Below, one piece after another: positions 31,821 to 42,573 of a DNA stretch of 64,000 nt (position 1 is the stretch's first letter; each line of letters opens with the position of its first letter). The translations under genes were made by a program, and so were the position numbers. This stretch comes from Omphalotus guepiniiformis (taxonomy: Eukaryota > Basidiomycota > Agaricomycetes > Agaricales > Omphalotaceae): contig JAQOOI010000064.1 in NCBI GenBank assembly GCA_028554645.1, positions 806,001 through 870,000 on the forward strand. The letters run 5' to 3'. The notes under the pieces are model-generated. The model saw only the letters and a program-made list of their open reading frames with translations, did no database searches and was not told where the DNA came from.

Positions 31821-34325
31821 CTAAGAAAGCCGTCCTTCGGTCATTTCCATAGGCTCGTCTCCTTCGGTGGCCACCGCTTCCCATCCTTCTCCAGCTGGGG
31901 GTCGTCCCTGGAGCTTTGCGAGCAAAGGCGTGAACCATGCTGGACAGTATACTGTGAGGGGCAGGAAATTTCGGTCGCGAGGTTACTTACAGAATATTCG
32001 GGGGAGATCTTGTTCACTTCGATTTGTTATGTAGTATACAGGTACGCCAGCGAGAACAAACCCTACATCGAGAAAGGATGAGTCGCAAGAAGAAGCAAGG
32101 GAATATGGGGTTTGACCTAAAACCGCTATTGCTTCCAGAGGCGCGGCGATGACGGGCATGAATAACAAGAAGAGAGCCACCTGAAGATTTCATATCACAT
32201 TACGACAAAGAGAATAAACCTAGTTTGAAAAAACACTCACACCACAGAACACAAGCGGGGTGATGATCCATGTTTTATAAGGTCTAGAGCGAACGTTAGG
32301 AACATAGAGCGACATCACAGTAGTCACTTACCGCTCTAACATCGGCTCTTTTATACGAAGGATAACCAGCCCAAGAACCTATATACATACATCATTTGAG
32401 TGCACTATTGTGGGATCTACCTTGATACTCACAGTGAGAAAGTAGAAAGACCAAGACGCCACCACAGAGAAATTTATCAGAGACCGAAAGCCTCCGCCAA
32501 CGAGTACGAAGGCCGTAGTGATCGCAGCCTGAAGTAGAGTTGCATTCAATGGCGTCTTGCGAGTTTTGTGAAGGCGGCCGAAGAGAGTGGGAAGATAGCG
32601 CTCGCGCCCAGCAGCATATATGAGGCGACTGGAAGTATAAAATCCACCTGCGTACGATCAGGAAACGAATATCAACAACACTTGAAAGTTGTTACCATTT
32701 AGTGCTCCAAAGCATGAAAATGCCACCATGAAGGCGAAAACGGTTCCACCAACGGGCCCAAAGAGCGCACGACCAAAATCCATCGCGACCGTGTTACTCA
32801 ATCCGACCGTAGTCTAAATCTTTTCAGTCTCGCGTTGGGGTGAAGGACATAGAGTATTCACCCTCTCGAGTACGACAAAATAGGAGACGTTCGCGAGCAG
32901 GAACAATAGCTGTGAAGATTTAATTAGTATTAGGAGCCCAGAATAAAAATCTCTACATACAGTCACGATAGCCATGCTGGAATGGATGGCGCGTGGAATA
33001 TTTTTCCCTGGCTGATGCATCTCACCAGCGACATAATTTGCTTGATCCCACCCATCGAAAGCCCATAGTCCGGAATACAACGCCAAGGCATAGGTAGAAG
33101 GGCTCGTGCTGGATCCTTCGAACAATGGCTCTCGTATTGATTGCGAAGCTTTTCCACGTGCAAGCTGGACAATTCCTAGCACAATGATGAATATCTACAG
33201 AGAAGACAGGGTCAAACACATTGGCTGACGTTGAGGACGTAGACATACCAAACATGCAATCTATAGAGTACTATTAATGTCATGCGTCAACTATGCAGAC
33301 TGTCACGAACCTTAACACTCGTGAAGACTACTGCAGCACGTGCACCCAGTTTTCTATTCCATACGCAAAGAACAGTAACTACCAGAATGGCTGCCGTGGC
33401 TGTCAATTTTATAGACCAATGTGGAATATCATCTGGTGACACTTCACCACGACCACTATGCCACAAAATGCGATTGAGATATTCGGCAAATATAAGGCTA
33501 ATTACTGCATTTCCGCCTGATAGGATTAGGAATTATCAACCGTAATGCGAAGCAAGACACTGGAAGATACCTGGCCTAAGCGCGATGATTGCTGTCCAAG
33601 CGAAGAGGTAGGAAACAAGGGGTCCGTATGCATAGGAGAGATAAGCTTGTGCACCTCCATTTTGAGGTATTGCTGATCCGAGTTCAGCAAAACTACTTGC
33701 CCCAGTCCATCCCAGAAACCCAGACGCGATCCATACACATAAACTAGCTCCAACGGAATGTGTGTTGGCAACTACAACTCCTGGTGAAGAGCTATACACA
33801 TAAGTTTGCACACATAAGAGGGCGATCTATTCGCTCACAATATTCCGGAGCCAATCTACTTGGAATGAGCCGTGTAATTCATCTAAAAAAGGAAAGGACG
33901 CACTTGCATTCCTACTATCAAAGCAATGCCTGACAAGGATGTCATAAGTAAGACATTCAAGAGTCGATGTCTCCCGATGCGCACCGTTTAGTAGGCTGAT
34001 ATTCTTGTCCCCAGACTCGCCATGCAGAACGTCGGGATCAGTGAGACTACTACTGAGGGGAAGCAAGTCTTGATGAAAATCAAAGCCAGAAACAGAGTAG
34101 GAGCGATTTCGATTCCAATTAACCCTCAGTTGAAATTGCCGCGTAACACTAAGCTTATATACACCGATTATGTCGAGAAGGCTCTGCTAGGACAGGCGTG
34201 TCTGAAACCTCTAAGGCTCGTAGAGACTCTTCTGAATCGCGTGAAAGTCGACGCAGGGAAAGAGGTGGAGACTGAGCAAAGGATCCATTTAATGGTGACT
34301 TCACCGAGACATACGAAGAGCTCAT
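31821..34325 (-). CDS. Amino-acid permease of the LAT/Mup1 (APC) type
   Basis: Plasma-membrane amino-acid transporter with about twelve helices. The best start is 34325: exon 1 (34165-34325) encodes a Ser-rich cytosolic tail (MSSSYVSVKSPLNGSFAQSP) and exon 2 (33904-33970) opens helix 1; phases agree and a consensus TACTAAAC branch site lies in the intron. Helix 1 continues IALIVGMQIGSGIFSSPGVV, the unwound glycine motif of APC carriers. Further matches are FAELGSAIPQNGGAQAYL, GLWAFDGWDQANYVAGEM, GKNIPRAIHSS, FGALNGGFYTSSRLIYAA and GRERYLPTLFG. One coding exon is only 12 nt (33249-33260). The C-terminus ends EPMEMTEGRLS at 31821. Similarity to yeast Mup1 and animal LAT suggests a large neutral amino acid such as methionine; substrate not proven. 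Confidence 0.87.
33249..33260 (-). other. 12-nt microexon of the permease
   Basis: On the minus strand ...ctctatag|ATTGCATGTTTG|gtatgtct...: four codons (IACL) flanked by canonical acceptor and donor, phase 0 on both sides. It links TSVK to IFIIVLGIVQ within one membrane helix. Confidence 0.75.
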
Positions 34326-34558
34326 GGAATTGGGAACGTGACAAGCGCTGGCTCACAGACGGAGTGCTGCATGTCGTATTTACATCTGTTTTGACCACCT
34401 ATTTTACAAGCTTCGACGCGCATCCACACCGACGCGCTATCGTGTCTGGCTTCTTCCTTACACTACCAACTATCGCATTGGCTTGGAATATTTTTCGCCG
34501 GCCTTTGTGCCTGCAATACACTTCACAAAGATCTCTTCCTGCGTTTTGCTTCTCCAAT

Positions 34559-36888
34559 ATGTCTACCGAAGCGTCTTCCATAGAAGTGCCCGAGGGCTTC
34601 CGACTGCATACAGAAAATCGTGCCCACATTTTGATGTCTGCGAATGATGCTTTTTTGAACCCAGTCCAAGAGTTCAACCGAGATCTAAGCGTGGCATGTA
34701 TAAGAGTTTGGAGTGAAGAACTAAATAGGATGAAAGAGGCAAGTTGGCATCAAGTGCGCGAGCGGAGGATGGCCCGTGGAAAGGATGGCCCAGCTCGAAA
34801 ACGTCTTAAAGGTGAGTATGTACGCAGGCCTTGGGAATATTCTCAGTTTGACCAACCTAGGGGTTCAATCTGGCATGGATACCGAAGTGAAGGAAGGCAA
34901 GTTAGAAGACGTCGAGGCGTACTCTGACAACAAGGTTGAGCAAGTGACGAGAGATGAGGCACGCAAAATTGTGCTTGATATCCTGATTACTCTAATACAC
35001 TGTCCATAGGCGCGTTTCAATCCACATAAAGTTGTGATTCTTGAAGCATTATCGGCCACTGGCCTTCGCTCAATTCGATATGCCAAAGAGATCCCGCTCG
35101 TGAAGTTCGCAAAATCCGATGATTTTTGTGATGAGCCTGCAACTGACTCACAAATTCCAAGATATGTCCTAGCAAATGATCTTTCTTCTGCTGCGACTGC
35201 TGCAATGCGGCGGAATATCAAATTGAATGGCCTCGGACCTGAAGATGTGTCCGGGAACGATGAAAATACTTTCAAAAAACCAGATCTGGGAATGGTTAGA
35301 GTAAATGAAGGTGATGCATGGTGAGTTTACATCCGAATACATGCCTTCTGTCATTCAACCGGTAAATTGTAGTACTCTGATGTACAATCATCGTAACGAC
35401 CGAGTGGATGTTGTTGATCTTGATCCTTACGGGACAGCAGCACCATTCATTGATGCTGCTGTTCAATGTGTTAATGACGGGGGTAATATGGCTGCACTTT
35501 GCATATTCGCATCCCAGTACTGACACTATCCTTGGTGGTACAGGGCTACTTTGCGTTACATGCACCGACTTGTCTGTGTTGGCCACCAATAATTACCCAG
35601 AAAAATGGCATGTTGACACCTCCATTTACTTCACGTGGGACTGACCCTTTGCCATATCAGTCTCTCTAATTACGGCGGAGTACCGGTCAAAGCTGAATAT
35701 TGTCATGAAGCTGTGAGCTCGCGTTCTGTCCGTCTTTGCCGCCGCTCACACCCCATCACCTTTAGGCTCTTAGACTTGTTCTGCATACCGTTTCTACCTC
35801 CGCCTCAAGATATGGGCGGTACATCGAGCCACTTTTATCTCTTTCTATAGATTTTTATGTCCGACTATTCATTCGGGTGAATTCCTCCCCTGCTCAGGTC
35901 AAGCGCGCTCTGACGTGCGTCATTATTATTCATGATTGACTAGCTAATTAGGTTGCGGTTACAGGAAGACATCGACATATTATATATGTACTTCTTGTCA
36001 GGCGTATTATGAGCAGCCTCTGGGTCGGATGGTGGAAAAGAAGGCATCAGAAAACAATGTCAACATACTGTTCAGAACACAGCCTGGTCCTACTATAGGC
36101 GACAAATGTCCAGAATGCGACTCAGTTCTACATGTAGGCCATCTGCTCCATAGTAGTCATAAAGGCTAATTGCTGCGTACTTTAGATCGCAGGCCCAATG
36201 TGGTCCGGTCCGATACACGACACGGAGTTCGTTTCGAAAGTGCTTAAACATGCCGAAAGTCACGCAGAACAGTATGGTACTGCAACCCGAATGAAAGGGA
36301 TGCTAACAGTCGCAAAAGAGGTCATACTTATTCAACTCGTCACTTCACATAGTCCGCTGATGTTACGCAGGAATTGCATACACCCTTCTACTTTACCCCT
36401 TCAAAAGTCGCTAGTTTCTTCCACTGTCAAACACCATCTTTGGACGACGTTGCGTACGTTCAGGGCAGAATCAATCTTACTATTGTTAGAATTCACTGTT
36501 CGTAGCTCTGCTCTACTACATGCAGGCCACAAAGTATCCCGCTCCCATGCTTCAGCGGGCTCCTTGAAAACTACTGGCACATGTCGGGATGTCTTCGATG
36601 TCTTCCGTTCATGGGTCAAGTTAAATCCTGTCAAGAACGTCTCGGAAAGATCGCCCGCCATGAGATTGCTGTCTCGGGAGCCAAGGTAGAGCGAAGACTC
36701 TGTCATACTTTTTTTCATACCTGACCTGTTGTCACAGAGCTGAAGCAACTTTCAAGAGGCATCCGGATTCAGTGACACCTTCCTCGCGAGTAAAGTTGGT
36801 CAGGTATCAAGAGACACCAGCTCACTGGGGACCTGGAACGAGAGCTGTGGCCGGCACGAGCACCAAAAGGAAAAGAAAAGAGGAATGA
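34559..36888 (+). CDS. TRM1: tRNA (guanine26-N2)-dimethyltransferase Trm1
   Basis: SAM-dependent enzyme that makes m2,2G26 in nuclear- and mitochondrially encoded tRNAs. The start at 34559 gives [20 protein letters not shown], then [17 protein letters not shown], the conserved substrate loop. The SAM site is [30 protein letters not shown] follows, and the catalytic motif is [15 protein letters not shown]. Later come [43 protein letters not shown] and a zinc-ribbon-like CTSCQAYY...CPECDS pair. The C-terminus is basic (STKRKRKEE). The upstream in-frame extension has no nearby ATG and would overlap the permease start, so I do not use it. Intron 35608-35660 is GC-AG. Divergent from the permease with 233 bp between starts. 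Confidence 0.92.
35608..35660 (+). other. GC-AG intron in TRM1
   Basis: Donor ATG|GCATGT resembles the GC consensus, acceptor catatcag. It joins [14 protein letters not shown] in frame across a highly conserved segment; no GT donor is available in frame. Confidence 0.7.
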
Positions 36889-37061
36889 GGTCGATGGAAA
36901 ATACTCTTCTCTTCTTCAGCATATTACCATACAATTGATTCCGCAAGGACTAAATCTACCGGTACAAAACACAGGCTATTACTCTGATATAGATAACGGG
37001 AAGATGTTGAAACAAAACAAGATTGACATACATATGCATTCAACACAGAGAAGTAGCAAAA

Positions 37062-40000
37062 TCATTTAGCAGATGTTTGAATAATGAAAGGGTGCTGCAG
37101 CAGTTCGAAAGCTGAGGGTCTAGCCTCGTGATCAACGTCAAAAGTACGAGCGAGGAATTCCTGTGCCTCAGCCGATATATCAGAAGGTATAGCTGGTTTA
37201 GCCGACGAACCAATCTAGAATTCGCTGTTAGCAATTTTCGGTAATGTCAATTGACTTGACTTACTTTGAAGATGGCTTGCATCTGCGTCAACTGTGCCCA
37301 AGGATGTTCACCAGTCAGCATCTCCACCACCAAGCAGCCGACGCTCCAGATATCCGCCTTCTGGGTGTGGCCACTCTGTTTCACAACTTCAGGTGCCATC
37401 CAAAATACAGATCCTTGCAGGGATGGACGATGCACCCGATTGCCAGCCAATGCTTCTATAGAAAGCGATCAGTTCCCGTTGTCAAATTTACAACTATATC
37501 ACCGTCGACTTACGAACGTCGACTTTCTTGGAAATCCCGAAATCGGAAATCTTAACACCACCTTTGTTATCCACAAGAATGTTTGCCCCTTTGATGTCAC
37601 GATGAATGATGTCACGTTCATGCAAGTAACTAAGTCCCTGAAGTATTTGGCGCACAAAGTTCCTGACAAGAGTCTCTTCGAAGGCACCATAATTACGCAG
37701 AAGCGCAGTGACAGACCCCCCGGGTACGTACTCAAGGAAGATATTTAGACAATCATCTTCCAGTGAAGAATCTGCAGGCAGATAGGCTATCAGCTCGGAG
37801 AACAAAAAGGAAGTTATGATTCATACAGAGGTATTGCACAATGTTCTCATGCTGTAGGTCTTGAAGTAATTCAATCTCGTGTTCGAGAGCACTCAGCATG
37901 CTCTTCTTTCGCTCGAGATTTGGAGCTGATCCCGTGGGTAGTTCAACTTGTTTAACAGCCATGAGGGTACCAGTGGAAGCATCCATTCCAAGATAAACCT
38001 TGCCAAAAGAACCAGCACCGATCAATGCACCCTTGATCCATTTATTAGCAGCTGTAAGAGTTGATTAGTGATGAACGCTAAGGCTGTAACTACACTACAC
38101 TTACTTTTCTTTGCAACAGCTTCACCTCCACCTTCGTGTTCTGCATCTTCCCCTTCTTCATTTAGGGTTTCGCCCTCGTCCTCGTCCTCTTCCCCTTCTT
38201 CATCCTCAGATTCTTGAAGAGTAGTCGAATCCCCTGCCTCCTCATTCTCAATTTCAGTCCAATCTTCAGGGTCAGACGAGTCGGCTGTCGGCAGTGCCAT
38301 GCTCTCCCTCTTACTCTGCCGTCGACTTTCCACCTCCTTCGTGATCTCATCTACCGTCATTAAGCTGGCCGTGTCAGAACGATCCCGCTTGCTTCTTAGC
38401 TCCGTCATGTAACTCATGCGACGAGACAGACGAGAAGCATTTGAAGAGGCGCGGGACATGCGCATGTTGTTGACTCCAGTAAGATTTTCCAACGACTCAG
38501 AGAACGATTCTGAAGGGAAGGGAATCGGCGGGAGCAGCTGCGGTTGCGCACCAACACTGCTTCCATTTGGAATATTGGTAGGTTCTTCATTCAAATCAAC
38601 GGATGTTCCATCCTCAGTCGATAGCGACATGCGAGGAATCTCTTCTGACGTCGTGATAATAGAAGCGTTATCTTTACCCAGATCAGATTTGTCTGATGGT
38701 GGGGGATGGACTGAAGAAGAGAATGACGTCCGTGATGGAGAGTAATTAGACGACGTTCTCGTGGCGGTACCTGATCCTTGAGTGCTGCTACTGAAGCGGG
38801 AAGGCAACGGCGGGTTCCACGACGCTACACTGTCTCTTTTCGAGCTAGTAGAGACTCTTGACATCCTAGACATTCTAGAGGCAGCAGTATTCGAGCGTGT
38901 CATCATACTATGCCTCTTCGTGCGCTCCAGTACCTTCTTCTCTGTGTTCGGGAAGAACTCTGTCAAGTGATTGGTGATGAGTTCGCTAGGCGGACGCTGG
39001 CCGAAGAAGTTGCGTAGCTTCGAAGGACGCTTGTTGGGCGGAGCAGGGCTAAGACGCTCGGACGTTCCCGGCGTCCCTCTCCCAGAGCCTGTGGGCGACT
39101 GTGGCTCTAAGGCACGCTCAGGATCGTGTACGCCAAGACCACTGAGAATGCTGATGGAACTGGCACGTTTAGTAGCCTTGTCTGTGCTGTTCAAATACTT
39201 GGATTGTGAAGGTGGAGAATTGCCACCGCCGTTGTCCGGGCGTCTGAGCCGAGCGATGCGGCGAAGGATAAGCGGGTGCTCCCGATTGGGATGGTCAATG
39301 GGAGCATGGCACACCGAAAGCAGTTCCGCCTCAGTCAGAGGATCGCCAGAGCCATGTTCCAAAAAGACGCCCCAACCATCCACGCAAAGCCCTCCATTTT
39401 CCGTCGTAGCGATGTCCATCACACCATCTGCGTCCAGCTCTCCTCCGGCACCTCTTGCACCAACCTTGCCAAACTTCTTCAACACCTTTTCTAAAATCTC
39501 TACACCCCCTGAGCATGTATTCACATCAATCGTGAATGTCTGACCCTCGTCTGGCAGAAGGAACTTCACTAGTTTCCGCCTCAGGTCGTCTAGCGAGGGA
39601 GCGTTACTATGTGATGGTGTACCTGGATTGAAGGGTCCCTTGTTTACAGCATAGCTCTGGGACGGAGGTGACGAGGTGCTTGTATTTGTTGGTGTGCCAG
39701 CGAATTGCTCTTGTATTGGTGAGAGATTTGCGATGCCCTGCGCACTAGGTGCTTGAAGACCTCCGGCAGTGGCATATGGATGAATAGATCCCGTACCAGT
39801 AGTGGCTGATCGCTTATTGTTGGGACTGGAGGAAGGAGCCGAATTGGCACCAACAGAGCCGCTTCGGCCATGTGGGCGGGCACCTAGAGGAGACGTTGAG
39901 CGCGAACTGGCCTGGGGAGTTTTGCCGCCACCGGGATTCCCGGGCCGCGGATCAGCAGGGAGATGGTATCCTGCCCAACTACTTGCAGAAGGAGGCGTGA

Positions 40001-40952
40001 GGAGATCGCGATTATTAGTTTGATCACCGGGAGTGGGTGTACGTCGACCGCTCAAGCCAGTAGGGTTCCGGGCAGGAGTACGACTAGGGGGAGGCAGCGG
40101 AGGCTGACCTCGAGGAGGAGGAGGAAGAGGAGGTAGATTATTCCGCGAGGATGTAGAAGAATGCGTACTACTGGGTGTCACACCGGATGAACTGTTTGTT
40201 GATGCGGTAGGAATGCTTCCGGTGGAGGATATAGAATGGGAGTTAGGAAGTGGAAGGGGTCGAACGGGATGGCTTACTACTCCAGTAGCATTTAGGCTTC
40301 GTGCGGAATCTGGTGGCTGCTCGCGAATTAAACGAGGGAGATCGTTTCGCGCGTTCGACGTGAGATGAAGAGGTGCCGGTCGTACTGCCCGACGTCGTGA
40401 AGTGGGGGACGTCTCTGGCAATTCCTCAGCGCCGGAGGCAGCACCATTGGGCTCAGGACTAAAGTCCACAGTATTGAGCCTACTGGGTGCTCGAACATCG
40501 GGAAGTGGTGTCCTAGTTGCTGATCGTTGCCTCAAAGATTTGACGGCATTCAAGATCCTCAACCTATCGCCAATACTCGATATGCCCATCTCTTGTAGTG
40601 TCGTCTGGTCCAGGTCCAGTAGGATCTCACCTCGGATATCGTTAGCCCGAAATGTAGCTGCGTGGTTGCCGCACTTGATGTCAGCCAACCAGCGCGCTAC
40701 ATGGCTATCTGACCACGTCCGAATAAATTCAACGTAGGGTACACCTGGAGGTGGGTCAAAGAAGCTGGACATTTGGCTAGTAGTGGGCGTAGAGGGGAAA
40801 GGTGATGTTTGGCCACGTATAGTGGCCGCGAATGAGCGAGGGATGCCTGATTGAGGTTGGAACGACGGCGAAGCGGGTGAAGATGGCTTTGGGGGAGAGT
40901 CAGAAGAGTCTACGGCATTGTGAAATGTTCCATTAACGGCTACAGCGGCCAT
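37062..40952 (-). CDS. STE11: MAP kinase kinase kinase Ste11
   Basis: MAPKKK at the top of the pheromone/mating and filamentation cascades. The start at 40952 ([18 protein letters not shown]) gives about 1230 residues. A SAM domain lies at about residues 65-140 ([35 protein letters not shown]). A long Ser/Pro-rich linker follows, then a Ras-association-like domain at about 460-560 ([17 protein letters not shown]). After another disordered stretch and an acidic cluster the C-terminal kinase begins: [38 protein letters not shown] and [18 protein letters not shown]. The first intron (about 38055-38107) joins AKKT to [11 protein letters not shown]; four more introns cut the kinase. The protein ends [10 protein letters not shown]. 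Domain order is exactly that of Ste11/Byr2. Confidence 0.93.
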
Positions 40953-42573
40953 TTCTAAGAAACATATACGCAAATATCGCTTGCCAACGGCGGACCCTAA
41001 TCAATGTAGAAGATACGAGACAATGTCTTGAGCTGGTGGATGACAGGAAGCACGAAAAGAATACGAATGAAAGGTGTGATGTCGTTATAAAGGCGTGAAA
41101 AGCAAGTACAAGAGACGTGAGTGCAAGAAATTGCCTAATGAGAATATGCACTATCAGCAGATGAAGGCGAAATGAAAAATCACCAAGAAATTGCCTACAG
41201 CAATATGAAAGACAGACCCAGTCCTCCTTACTTTGCAGGCCACGATGATGAGCAGAGCGAGCTCGACAGCGTCGAAGGAGTTGAAATGAAGGTCGCTTAC
41301 GTGATGCAAACTGGCTAAACTCTGAAAGCTCGCCGTAGCAACGGGCCCGAAACTTCTCACGAACATGAATGACATTCAATACATCCAATAGCAGCCAATG
41401 GCTGCAAGAGTAAGTATCTAGTGGATCAAGGATGGTTGCAAGGTGGACTTGATCAACGTGATTGGAGAGTTTGCGGGACCAATAAGAGGCTAATATCTTT
41501 CTTTCCAATTCCTTTACAGGTTGCCAGGTACATGGAATATTCTACGGGATGTTCAACAGATGTCCAGCCTCCAGGGAAGCACAGATGATCATGCAAAATC
41601 TATAATACACATGTACATGATTCAAACGTTGTAATACTCAGGGCGTATTCTGAGCATAGGAGCTGTAGTTGAGCCTTGAAGCTTGAGGCCTTGAGGAAGG
41701 GTGGTTGGCATACTTGACAGATCGTCAATCATAATAGGCAATAAAATGATCTTCGCCAACGTATCGCGTACAATTCTTGAAGATGAACGATGGAATCAGA
41801 TTGAAGCTCTGCACCTGGCCCGGTGCGCGCACGACAGTAGTTGGTGAACAATGAACATGTTTACAATACGTCGAGAAACTAGACCGACCATATATATCAG
41901 TGCTTTTGATGCGAGTACGCGTACGCGGTAAACCGACGAGGCGAGGCATATAAATAAGTGTCAAAGCTAGATTCACGAAACAATGCGTCAATGCGGGGTT
42001 ATGGCGAAGGGTGGGCCACTGAAAGGCTACACATGAATGTCTGGACTGACCTGATTCTTGGATGTATATCAAATAAAATCCACTCTCACAATTCCTAGAA
42101 TGCGCATTTCGACGTAACCAGGTGAATCTTGGACCAGTATTATTCGATTATGTGCTTGATGTTCTTACAAAAAAGCGAAAAGAGTACGCTCCACACCGAC
42201 GAGCCGATTCCAAGGAATTTAAACCCTGAATTATTGTTCAGGAGGCTATAAGATTGCCTCGCGGCAGACGGTGAAACTTGAAGTGAGCGACCAGTGCGAG
42301 ACGACAACTATTTCTTCTAGACGTTGCGACACTAGAAGTAAATTGAAAAAGCCAAGGGACCCCTGGCCAGGCTCTTCATGCTGTCAGGAGTAAGTACATA
42401 GGGTTGTGGGCGGATTCCCAGGAATGTGGCTGTGTACACGATGAGTAAATAAATGCTGCAAAGGGATGGCAAACGGGAAGGGTTCGCCGCTGTCTGCGTC
42501 AATCAAAGTCGGATTCCAGGCTGTCCATAAAATTCACCCCAGTCTCTCTTTTCTCTCTTACTTCCAACCCGCC
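40953..42573. promoter_or_regulatory. Long divergent intergenic region between STE11 and AGS1
   Basis: At 1.6 kb this is by far the longest non-coding stretch of the window. On the STE11 side it carries splice-like signals, in-frame stops and an overlapping minus-strand open frame (40933-41508) that looks like leader sequence rather than a gene. A 13-bp direct repeat is present (see next entry). On the AGS1 side I see TATAAG at 42247-42252 and CCATAAAATT at about 42525. No tRNA or conserved coding recognised. Confidence 0.5.
41124..41196 (-). repeat. Pair of 13-bp direct repeats 60 nt apart in the STE11 leader
   Basis: CAAGAAATTGCCT occurs at 41124-41136 and 41184-41196. On the STE11 (minus) strand each copy is preceded by a possible acceptor (ctgtag|GCAATTTCTTG and cattag|GCAATTTCTTG). 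Confidence 0.6.

Noticed and set aside
33970..34066. Non-ATG start of the permease near 34066
   Set aside because: A spliced exon 1 (34165-34325) with a real ATG, matching phase and a TACTAAAC branch site explains the N-terminus better.
34022..34558. 179-codon upstream in-frame extension of TRM1
   Set aside because: It overlaps the permease start exon on the other strand, lacks homology and has no ATG near the conserved start.
40933..41508. 191-codon minus-strand frame overlapping the STE11 start
   Set aside because: Biased composition, no motif, and it lies in the leader of STE11 in another frame; more likely leader sequence.
42466..42573. Upstream in-frame ATG of AGS1
   Set aside because: It would place 36 polar residues before a perfect signal peptide; the ATG at 42574 is more plausible.
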